Part shown: one piece after another, positions 58,009-64,000 of the stretch
How the letters are laid out: every line of letters starts with the position of its first letter
How positions within the stretch are numbered: position 1 is the stretch's first letter
Source of the DNA: Geodermatophilus aquaeductus
GTDB lineage: Bacteria; Actinomycetota; Actinomycetes; Mycobacteriales; Geodermatophilaceae
Assembly: GCF_900182545.1 (NCBI RefSeq)
Contig: NZ_FXTJ01000001.1
Coordinates: 186,001 to 250,000, forward strand
Reading direction: 5' to 3'
DNA: 64,000 nt
Made by a program: the position numbers and the translations under genes
The notes under the pieces: model-generated
The model's database searches: none
Told to the model about the DNA's origin: nothing
The model's input: only the letters and a program-made list of their open reading frames with translations

Positions 58009-58173
58009 TCAGCGGGTCTCGCGGTGGACCGTGTGCTTGCGGTCGCGGGGGCAGTACTTCTTGATCTCGAGCCGGTCGGGGTCGTTGCGCCGGTTCTTGC
58101 GCGTGATGTAGTTCCGGCTCTTGCACTCCTGGCAGGCCAGGGTGATCTTCGGACGGACGTCGGTGGCTGCCAT
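58009..58173 (-). CDS. rpmG: 50S ribosomal protein L33
   Basis: 54 residues, translated by hand: starts [20 protein letters not shown], ends KHTVHRETR. The first CxxC pair (Cys14, Cys17) is present, but in the second pair only Cys41 remains (YCPRDRKHT where many homologs have CPxC), so zinc binding may be weakened or use another ligand. ATG 58173 with GGAGGC-like site. Starts the rpmG-hadA-hadB-peptidase unit. Confidence 0.95.
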   Translation of the reverse strand: MAATDVRPKITLACQECKSRNYITRKNRRNDPDRLEIKKYCPRDRKHTVHRETR

Positions 58174-58273
58174 GGAGGCTCCTCGCCTTGTCGGGCCGGC
58201 CAGGTGGCCGGGAGACCGTGGCGGCGGGTGCCGACACGGCGACGGACCCCGGTCGCCCGGGGTCCGTCTGGAG

Positions 58274-58347
58274 TAGCGGTGACCGGACTTGAACCGGTGA
58301 CACAGCGATTATGAGCCGCTTGCTCTACCAGGCTGAGCTACACCGCC
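58274..58347 (-). tRNA. tRNA-Met (CAT, elongator)
   Basis: 74 bases. Acceptor GGCGGTG/CACCGCT with a G-U at the first pair, discriminator A, anticodon loop CTCATAA with CAT, T arm ACCGGTTCAAGTCCGGT. The paired first position argues for elongator rather than initiator tRNA. Confidence 0.94.
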
Positions 58348-58391
58348 GGATGACCGCACGGCCCGGTCTCGCGACTGGACCGGCTGGTCGG

Positions 58392-58464
58392 AGCCCCTTT
58401 ACGGAATCGAACCGTAGACCTTCTCCTTACCATGGAGACGCTCTGCCGACTGAGCTAAAGGGGC
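58392..58464 (-). tRNA. tRNA-Thr (GGT)
   Basis: 73 bases. Acceptor GCCCCTT/AAGGGGC, D arm TAGCTCAGTCGGCAGAGCG, anticodon stem TCTCC/GGAGA with loop ATGGTAA (anticodon GGT), T arm TACGGTTCGATTCCGTA. Next to tRNA-Met and rpmG as in mycobacteria. Confidence 0.95.
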
Positions 58465-58529
58465 GTGCTCGAAGAGCCGTCGAGAACTATACCCGACCTC
58501 CTCCGGCCCCCTCAGCGGGGGGTCCTCCC

Positions 58530-61106
58530 TCAGGCGCGGACGAACAGCCGGCGGTGCTGGGCGCCCGGAGCGGCCGAGCGGACGCCGGTGCGCGCGAGGA
58601 TCCACTTCTCCAGCACCTCGTCGGCGAGCGGCCGGCTGACCAGGAAGCCCTGGAGCTTGTCGCAGCCCATCTCGGTGAGCAGCTTGCGGGTCAGCTCGTC
58701 CTCCACGCCCTCGGCCACGACGCGCAGACCGAGGTTGTGCGCCAGCTCGATGATCGAGCGGGCGATGAAGGACTCGCCCTGGCTGGTGGACATCCCCAGC
58801 ACGAAGGACTTGTCGATCTTGACCTCGTCGATCGGCAACTGGCGCAGCTGCGACAGCGACGAGTAACCGGTGCCGAAGTCGTCCATCGACAGCCGCAGAC
58901 CCAGGGCGTGCAGGTCGGTCAGGACGTTGCTGGAGCGCACGGAGTCGTCGACGACGCTGCCCTCGGTGAGCTCGAGGATGAGCAGCTCCCCGGGGACGCC
59001 GTGGCGGCGCAGCGCCCGCTGCACGCGCTCGACGAGGTCCGGCTCGGCCAGGCAGCGCGCCGAGAGGTTCACCGCGACCGACAGGGCGATGTCCTGGTCC
59101 AGCCACCGCCGGCAGCGTGCCAGCGCCAGGTCGAGCACGTGGTCGGTCAGCGGGCCGATGCGACCGATCTGCTCGGCGAGGTGGATGAAGTCGTCCGGCG
59201 GGATCGCCCCGAAGCGCGGGTGCGCCCAGCGGACGAGGGTCTCCACCGACACCATGTCAGAGGTCCGCGCGTCGATGATCGGCTGGAAGACGACGCTGAT
59301 GTGGCCGTCGGCCATGGCCTGCTCGAGCTCGGTGCCCAGCTGCAGGCGCCGCAGGCTCTGCTGGTCGAGCACCTGGTGGTAGCTCGCGACGCCGCCGCTC
59401 TCCGAGGCGGCCGCCAGCAGTGCGACGTCGGCCCGCTGCATGAGCGTGCCCGAGTCGGTGCCGTGGACCGGTGCGGCGGCCACGCCGACGGTGAGCGTGA
59501 CCTCCAGGTCCAGGCCGGCCACGCGGGCGCGGGTGGACGTGGCCTCACGCAGGCGGCGGGCGGCGCGGTCGGTGGCGGGCAGCGACAGCCCCGGGAGCAG
59601 GACGGCGAACTGCTCGCCCTCCATGCGGGCGACGAGGGCGTCCGGCGGCGCGTGCTCGCGCAGCAGGCCGGCCGTGACGAGGAGCAGCTCGTCGGCGGCG
59701 GCGTGCCCGAGGGTGTCGACGATCTCGGTGTGGTTGTCCAGCGCCGCGAGCACCAGGCCGGCGCGCGCGCCGACCGGGTCGGCTCCGAGCAGCTGGTCGA
59801 TCTCGGCGGCCAGCCGCTGCCGGTTGGGCAGCCCGGTGAGCCGGTCGTGGTCGGCGTCGTAGCGGATCTGGGTCAGCAGCTGCTGCTGGCGGATGGCCGC
59901 GTTGACGTGCGTGAGCATCGAGTCCAGCGCGGAGCGGTCGCTGCCGGCGAAGGAGACGACGTCGCTGCGCCGGTCGCACACCTCCAGGTAGCCGGGCTCG
60001 CCGGCCGCCGTCGCCACCGGGGCCCCGAGGACCTCCTCGGCACCGCGGCGGGCCAGGGCGGCGGCCTCGGCCGGCGTCGCCCGCCCGGCGGCCACCAGGA
60101 CCGGCTCGGACGAGCCGGGCCTCAGCACCCGCTGGCGCAGGACGTCCTCGGGGTCGGCCGGGCCGTCGTACCAGCTGACGCCGCCGTCACCGGCCACCAC
60201 CAGCCGCGGCGGCTCGTCGAGGTAGGGCGGCAGCCACAGCGCGACCTTGTCGGCGTTGAGCAGTTCCTTGACCGCCTGGACGATCTGCAGCGGACCGTCG
60301 GTGTCCGGGCGGATCTGCTCGACCTGCCGGGCGAACTCGTAGACCTGCTGCACCGTGCGGCGCTCCCGCAGGGCGGAGGCGGAGAGGCGGAAGACCGCGA
60401 CCATCGCCGCGAGGACCGGGAGGACGAGCAGCCACGCCCACGGGTTGGCGCGCGCGAGCAGGACCGCGCTGACCCCGGCGGCGACGCTGAGCGGCCCGAC
60501 GACGAACTGGGGCACCAGGGCGCCGATCCAGAAGCGCCGGTCCAGCCGGCCGTCGGTCAGCGTGATGATGACGCCGACGATGACCGCCGAGATCACGTCG
60601 GCGACGGTGATGGCCACGACCAGCGCGGCCCAGGTCAGCGGCGAGTCGGCGTCGGACGCGGGGAACAGCTGCAGGACCGCGACGGTGATGGCCACCTCGA
60701 GGACGGCCAGCGCGACGTTGAAGACGGTCTTGAGGGAGGCGTAGTGCTGCCGGAGCAGGACGACGAGGACGGCGGCGCCACGGGCGAGCGCGGTCCACAG
60801 TCCGCCGACCTCGAGCAGGCCGATGACGACGACCAGCTCGATCGGCGTGACGGTGAACGTCTGACGCCGCACCTCGAGGTCGAGCTTGACCGACTCGGTG
60901 ACCAGGAAGGCGACGAACACGGCCAGGACGGTCACGAGCGAGGCCGACGCCCACGCCGACGGGAGGACGAGCGCGCTGGTGACCACGGCCACGAGCGCGG
61001 TGGCCGACACCGGGAGCCACACCTGCTGCAGGCGCGCTCCGGGGCGGTCGGCGAGCGCAGCCGAGGACTCGGACTGCTCCACGACGGGAGCCTGGGGCTC
61101 GGCCAA
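58530..61106 (-). CDS. Membrane GGDEF-EAL protein, GGDEF degenerate
   Basis: 858 residues. About 30-240 is membrane (six to eight helices), 255-410 a GAF-like region, 415-580 a GGDEF domain and 590-840 an EAL domain. The GGDEF motif reads EGEQF (496-500), so diguanylate cyclase activity is unlikely. EAL catalytic residues are kept: Glu622 (VETLVRW), Asn680, Glu712, Asp742, Asp743, Lys763, Glu799 and Gln819. The protein is therefore probably a c-di-GMP phosphodiesterase sensing a membrane or GAF signal. Starts with TTG at 61106; AGGG lies upstream. Confidence 0.93.
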   Translation of the reverse strand: MAEPQAPVVEQSESSAALADRPGARLQQVWLPVSATALVAVVTSALVLPSAWASASLVTVLAVFVAFLVTESVKLDLEVRRQTFTVTPIELVVVIGLLEVGGLWTALARGAAVLVVLLRQHYASLKTVFNVALAVLEVAITVAVLQLFPASDADSPLTWAALVVAITVADVISAVIVGVIITLTDGRLDRRFWIGALVPQFVVGPLSVAAGVSAVLLARANPWAWLLVLPVLAAMVAVFRLSASALRERRTVQQVYEFARQVEQIRPDTDGPLQIVQAVKELLNADKVALWLPPYLDEPPRLVVAGDGGVSWYDGPADPEDVLRQRVLRPGSSEPVLVAAGRATPAEAAALARRGAEEVLGAPVATAAGEPGYLEVCDRRSDVVSFAGSDRSALDSMLTHVNAAIRQQQLLTQIRYDADHDRLTGLPNRQRLAAEIDQLLGADPVGARAGLVLAALDNHTEIVDTLGHAAADELLLVTAGLLREHAPPDALVARMEGEQFAVLLPGLSLPATDRAARRLREATSTRARVAGLDLEVTLTVGVAAAPVHGTDSGTLMQRADVALLAAASESGGVASYHQVLDQQSLRRLQLGTELEQAMADGHISVVFQPIIDARTSDMVSVETLVRWAHPRFGAIPPDDFIHLAEQIGRIGPLTDHVLDLALARCRRWLDQDIALSVAVNLSARCLAEPDLVERVQRALRRHGVPGELLILELTEGSVVDDSVRSSNVLTDLHALGLRLSMDDFGTGYSSLSQLRQLPIDEVKIDKSFVLGMSTSQGESFIARSIIELAHNLGLRVVAEGVEDELTRKLLTEMGCDKLQGFLVSRPLADEVLEKWILARTGVRSAAPGAQHRRLFVRA

Positions 61107-61186
61107 CGGGACCCTGTCTGTTCGGTGGGCGTACGTCGGCAGAGGCTAACAGCGGGAAACCCGGAGCTGAGAGCGATCTCACCCCT

Positions 61187-61220
61187 CGGAGGCAGCCGCG
61201 CGGACGGGCGGCCGCCTCCG
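61187..61220 (-). terminator. Terminator of the RGNRWS peptide gene
   Basis: CGGAGGC-rich hairpin: 13-base arms 61187-61199 and 61208-61220 with one mismatch, 8-base loop. It starts 18 bases after the peptide stop on the minus strand and before the GGDEF-EAL gene, so the peptide is probably made from its own short transcript. Confidence 0.6.
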
Positions 61221-61238
61221 TTCACTGCAGGGCGGAGG

Positions 61239-61346
61239 TCAGCTCCAGCGGTTGCCACGGCTCCAGCGGTTACCGCGGCTCCAGCGGTTGCCACGGCTCC
61301 AGCGGTTGCCACGGGCGGACGGGGTCGCGGACATGGTGGTGCTCAT
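61239..61346 (-). CDS. Short peptide of four RGNRWS repeats (unknown)
   Basis: 35 residues, translated by hand: an 11-residue leader MSTTMSATPSA followed by four perfect RGNRWS hexapeptides and a TGA right after the last Ser. A consensus GGAGG lies six bases before the ATG at 61346 (a second ATG at 61334). The DNA repeat unit is 18 bp; one copy differs by two bases, both synonymous (Gly and Arg codons), which argues for selection on the peptide. Net charge is strongly positive. It has its own terminator. No family recognised; possibilities are a repeat-core RiPP precursor, a nucleic-acid-binding peptide or a secreted peptide. Confidence 0.7.
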   Translation of the reverse strand: MSTTMSATPSARGNRWSRGNRWSRGNRWSRGNRWS

Positions 61347-61647
61347 GACGCCTCCTCAGGCATGAATGGACAGCTCTCGTAGCTGCGGCTGTCACCCAGG
61401 CGCGGGGGCAGAGCGTCGTTCGTGTACGGACCGCGCCCGGAACCCTCTTGCCCTCACCCGGGCGAGGCAAGCACGCAGGATCACGATGGGGTGACGACCC
61501 GTCATGTCCTCACACAGCGTGGCGTTTGATCAGCTCGACGTCACCGGCACGGGTGACAACTGGGACGGATGGGGTCGACCGATCCTGTGGACGCCGGTCC
61601 GCGACCACCGGCAACTCCCTACGCTGCGCGCCGTGCGAGGAGCGGAC
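61347..61647. other. Divergent spacer between the RGNRWS peptide and the TadE-like gene
   Basis: About 300 bases without a convincing gene. Contains a GTCACC-N6-GGTGAC dyad (61540-61557) and an imperfect CTTGCC...GGCAAG dyad (61447-61471). Promoters for both flanking genes must lie here but are not clear. Confidence 0.5.
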
Positions 61648-62067
61648 GTGGGGGTGCGGGAGCGCGGCTCGGCGTTGCCGTTCGTCCTCCTCTGCTGGCT
61701 GGTCGCGGCGACCATGGCCCTCGGCGCCGTCGCGGCGTCCGACGCCTTCCTGGAGCAGCAGGACCTGCAGGCGGTGTGCGACGGCGCAGCCCTGGCCGCG
61801 GCCAACCGGACCGACGAGGGGCGGGTGTACGCCGCCGGCGTGGGCGCGAGCCTGCCGCTGACCACCGAGACCGCCCGGGCCGCCGTCGCCGACCACCTCG
61901 CCGACGGCGCGACGGCCCTGGACGCCTGGAGCGCGGAGACCGACGGCGCGGAGGTGACGGTCCGCTGCTCGCGGTCGGTGGAGATCGCCTTCGGCTGGCT
62001 GTTCCTCGGCGGCCGGCCCCTGGAGGTCGACGCCGTCGCCGGGGCACGGGCACCCACGCTGGGCTGA
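61648..62067 (+). CDS. TadE/TadG-like Flp pilus assembly protein
   Basis: 139 residues. Short N-terminus (VGVRERGSA) then one membrane helix (LPFVLLCWLVAATMALGAVAA) followed by an extracytoplasmic region with LQAVCDGAALAAANRT, the pattern of Flp pilus-assembly TadE/G-like minor pseudopilins. GTG 61648 has a GAGGAG site 6-7 bases upstream; earlier in-frame starts lack one. No other tad genes are in the window, so it stands alone here. Confidence 0.75.
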   Translation: MGVRERGSALPFVLLCWLVAATMALGAVAASDAFLEQQDLQAVCDGAALAAANRTDEGRVYAAGVGASLPLTTETARAAVADHLADGATALDAWSAETDGAEVTVRCSRSVEIAFGWLFLGGRPLEVDAVAGARAPTLG

Positions 62068-62108
62068 CACCCGGCGTCAGCTCGAGGGCGTCGGCACCCC
62101 GGACGCAG

Positions 62109-62140
62109 AGCGGCCCCCGACCTGCCGGTCGGGGGCCGCT
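62109..62140. terminator. Bidirectional terminator between the TadE-like gene and tRNA-Tyr
   Basis: Perfect 14-bp GC-rich inverted repeat (62109-62122 / 62127-62140, TGCC loop), between converging genes. Confidence 0.8.
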
Positions 62141-62150
62141 GCCGTGGGTG

Positions 62151-62232
62151 TGGCGGGTGAAGGATTCGAACCTTCGTAGGCTAAGCCGACGGATTTACAG
62201 TCCGCTCCCATTGGCCACTCGGGCAACCCGCC
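62151..62232 (-). tRNA. tRNA-Tyr (GTA)
   Basis: 82 bases with a long variable arm (class II). Acceptor GGCGGGT/ACCCGCC, discriminator A, anticodon loop CTGTAAA with GTA, T arm GAAGGTTCGAATCCTTC. Confidence 0.95.
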
Positions 62233-62323
62233 GTGGTGCCACGGGGAGAAGGGTACAAGACGGGCCGGCGACGGCCCGACGGGTCCCGCCGCGGGTCACC
62301 CCCGCGCGGGAGGAGGAGCAGAC

Positions 62324-62815
62324 ATGGCCGACTCGTCCTTCGACGTCGTGAGCAAGGTCGACCGACAGGAGATCGACAACGCGCTGAACCAGGCGGGCAA
62401 GGAGCTCTCGCAGCGCTTCGACTTCCGCGGGACCAACGCCAGCATCACCTGGGCCGGCGAGAACGGCGTCCTCCTGCAGGCCGACACCGAGGAGCGGGTC
62501 ACCGCCGCCCTCGACGTCTTCAAGGACAAGCTGATCAAGCGCGGGATCTCGCTCAAGGCCCTCGACGCCGACGAGCCGCAGGCCTCGGGGAAGGCCTACA
62601 AGCTCTCGGCGCGGATCAAGCAGGGCATCGAGTCCGAGGTGGCCAAGAAGATCGCGAAGATCATCCGCGACGAGGGCCCCAAGGGCGTCCAGGCGCAGAT
62701 CCAGGGCGACCAGCTGCGGGTGAGCGGCAAGAAGCGCGACGACCTGCAGGCCGTCCAGCAGCTGCTGCGCGCCCAGGACCTCGACGTCGCCCTGCAGTTC
62801 GACAACTACCGCTGA
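62324..62815 (+). CDS. yajQ: YajQ family nucleotide-binding protein
   Basis: 163 residues. [38 protein letters not shown], then [54 protein letters not shown], are diagnostic of the YajQ/DUF520 family of two ferredoxin-like domains. A Xanthomonas homolog binds c-di-GMP and regulates transcription; whether this one does is unknown. GGAGGAG precedes the ATG. Confidence 0.95.
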   Translation: MADSSFDVVSKVDRQEIDNALNQAGKELSQRFDFRGTNASITWAGENGVLLQADTEERVTAALDVFKDKLIKRGISLKALDADEPQASGKAYKLSARIKQGIESEVAKKIAKIIRDEGPKGVQAQIQGDQLRVSGKKRDDLQAVQQLLRAQDLDVALQFDNYR

Positions 62816-62909
62816 CCCGACGCACGTCCGCCCGTTTGGCTCGGTCCGCAGGGAGTCCGCAGGAGCGCGGGCCGCGTCCGCAGCCTCCCCTGTCTGCGAA
62901 CCTGCGCCG

Positions 62910-63611
62910 GTGACCTCACGTGGAGCACAGGAGGCCGAGGGGGCCTCGACGCCACTGGCCGAGGTGATGGCCGAGCTGGCCGCGCTCGAGGACCCGCGCG
63001 TGCGCGCGGTGAACGAGCGCCACGGTGACGACCACGGGATCAACCTGGGCAGGCTGCGTGCGGTCGCCAAGCGGCTGAAGGTCCAGCACGACCTCGCGCG
63101 GCAGCTCTGGGCCACGGGCGACACCGCGGCGAGGCTGCTGGCGATCCTCGTCTGCCGCCCGAAGCTGTTCGGGCGCGACGAGCTCGACGTCATGCTGCGC
63201 GAGGCGCGCGCACCGAAGGTGCACGACTGGCTCGTGAACTACGTCGTGAAGAAGAACCCGCACGCCGAGGCGCTCCGCGCGGCCTGGTCCGCCGACCCCG
63301 ATCCCGTCATCGCCAGTGCCGGCTGGGCGCTGACCACCGAACGCGTGGCGAAGCAGCCCGAGATCCTCGACCTCGACGCGCTGCTCGACGTCATCGAGGC
63401 GGAGATGAGGGACGCTCCGGACCGGCTGCAGTGGGCGATGAACCACTGCCTGGCGCAGATCGGCATCGAGCGCGCCGAGCACCGTGCCCGCGCCATCGAG
63501 ATCGGCGAGCGCCTCGAGGTGCTCAAGGACCACCCCACACCGCCCGACTGCACGTCTCCGTTCGCGCCCGTCTGGATCAACGAGAGGGTGCGCCGCCGGC
63601 AGACGGTCTGA
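62910..63611 (+). CDS. DNA alkylation repair (AlkD-like) HEAT-repeat protein
   Basis: 233 residues, all helical. VMAELAALEDPRVRAVNERHGDDHGINLGRLRAVAKRLKVQHDLARQLWATGD and DWLVNYVVKKNPHAEALRAAWSADPDPVIASAGWALTTERV resemble the AlkD/COG4912 superhelix that recognises alkylated bases. GTG 62910; a start further inside is possible as the first ~15 residues are not conserved-looking. Catalytic residues were not verified. Confidence 0.82.
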   Translation: MTSRGAQEAEGASTPLAEVMAELAALEDPRVRAVNERHGDDHGINLGRLRAVAKRLKVQHDLARQLWATGDTAARLLAILVCRPKLFGRDELDVMLREARAPKVHDWLVNYVVKKNPHAEALRAAWSADPDPVIASAGWALTTERVAKQPEILDLDALLDVIEAEMRDAPDRLQWAMNHCLAQIGIERAEHRARAIEIGERLEVLKDHPTPPDCTSPFAPVWINERVRRRQTV

Positions 63612-63618
63612 CCGCGTG

Positions 63619-63652
63619 CGACCCAGGCGTTCCGGCTCCTCGCGCTGGGTCG
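63619..63652 (+). terminator. Terminator after the AlkD-like gene
   Basis: Inverted repeat CGACCCAG/CTGGGTCG (63619-63626 / 63645-63652) with three further pairs inside, 8 bases after the stop and between converging genes. Confidence 0.6.
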
Positions 63653-63711
63653 GACAGTGGTCGGCCGACGGGGTGACCGGGTCGGCGCACCAGCGCAGCG
63701 CCATCTGTCCG

Positions 63712-64000
63712 TCAGTCGGCGCGGGGCTCCGCCACCATGCGCTCCAGACGGGCGATCCGCTCGGCCACGGGCGGGTGCGTGGCGAACAGCGCGGCGAGCC
63801 CGGTGGCACGCACCGGCGGGGCGATCATGAGGTGGCCGAGGGCCACCAGCCGGCCCTCCGGGGGCAGCGGTCGCGCGGCGGCGCCCGCGGAGATCCGCCG
63901 CAGCGCGCCGGCGAGGGCCTGCGGGTCGCCGCACAGCCGGGCGCCGTCGGCGTCGGCCTCGTACTCGCGGCCGCGGCTGACCGCCAGGTGGACCATCCCC
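63712..64000 (-). CDS. htpX: M48 family metalloprotease HtpX, C-terminal part (5' end outside window)
   Basis: At least 96 residues to the window edge. [32 protein letters not shown] contains the third zinc ligand Glu of the M48 ExxxD motif, and [18 protein letters not shown] is the family C-terminus. The HExxH and membrane helices are beyond 64000. Membrane-protein quality control is the known role of HtpX. Confidence 0.88.
   Translation of the reverse strand, partial: GMVHLAVSRGREYEADADGARLCGDPQALAGALRRISAGAAARPLPPEGRLVALGHLMIAPPVRATGLAALFATHPPVAERIARLERMVAEPRAD

Noticed and set aside
61239..61313. Four 18-bp tandem repeats as a CRISPR or minisatellite
   Set aside because: No spacers between units, and the repeats keep a reading frame with ribosome-binding site and stop; better explained as a repeat peptide gene.

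Overview
The window is about 64 kb of very GC-rich actinobacterial chromosome. Gene order and protein sequences (RpoB with a TTG start, zinc-type S4, S14 and L36, the hadAB / tRNA-Trp / secE-nusG / rplKA / rplJL / mkl / rpoBC synteny, no mobile DNA) fit Actinomycetota. The long low-complexity protein tails and overall style suggest a Geodermatophilaceae-like organism (Blastococcus, Geodermatophilus, Modestobacter); this family-level guess is inference. No insertion sequence, prophage, integrase or CRISPR array was seen.

Layout. 1-2912: molybdenum-cofactor genes (3' end of moeA, moaC and mogA, translationally coupled; fdhD; mobA). 2942-4377: an NAD(P)-binding oxidoreductase converging on truA. 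4454-26720: on the minus strand, the classical ribosomal superoperon, read from high to low coordinates: rpsL-rpsG-fusA-tuf; rpsJ-rplC-rplD-rplW-rplB-rpsS-rplV-rpsC-rplP-rpmC-rpsQ; rplN-rplX-rplE-rpsN-rpsH-rplF-rplR-rpsE-rpmD-rplO; secY-adk-map; infA-rpmJ-rpsM-rpsK-rpsD-rpoA-rplQ plus a small acidic gene and truA. Strong hairpins cut this block into transcription units. 26721-27340 is a long gene-free spacer. 27341-29810 (plus strand) holds a trypsin-like protease, a 76-residue protein resembling the protease N-terminal domain, and an F420-type luciferase-like oxidoreductase.

29993-37504 is rpoC and rpoB. Between rpoB and rplL lies a complete mce lipid-import locus (37875-49418: ATPase, two YrbE permeases, MceA-F, two Mce-associated proteins). 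It occupies the place where many actinobacteria carry only the ATPase gene mkl. 49649-53918 is rplL, rplJ (with an L10-type leader), rplA, rplK, nusG and secE. Then follow tRNA-Trp, a class I aminotransferase, an M1-type lipoprotein peptidase coupled to hadB-hadA and rpmG, tRNA-Met and tRNA-Thr.

58530-64000 is more variable: a membrane GGDEF-EAL protein whose GGDEF half is degenerate, a tiny gene for a peptide made of four RGNRWS repeats, a TadE/TadG-like pseudopilin, tRNA-Tyr, yajQ, an AlkD-like protein and the C-terminal end of an HtpX-type protease.

Most interesting items: the RGNRWS tetrarepeat peptide at 61239-61346; a decamer (CAGCACCACC on the transcribed strand) that recurs beside hairpins in six spacers of the ribosomal and RNA polymerase clusters; a set of three hairpins after rpoC, two of which share bases and so compete; and the protease paired with a free-standing copy of its N-terminal domain.
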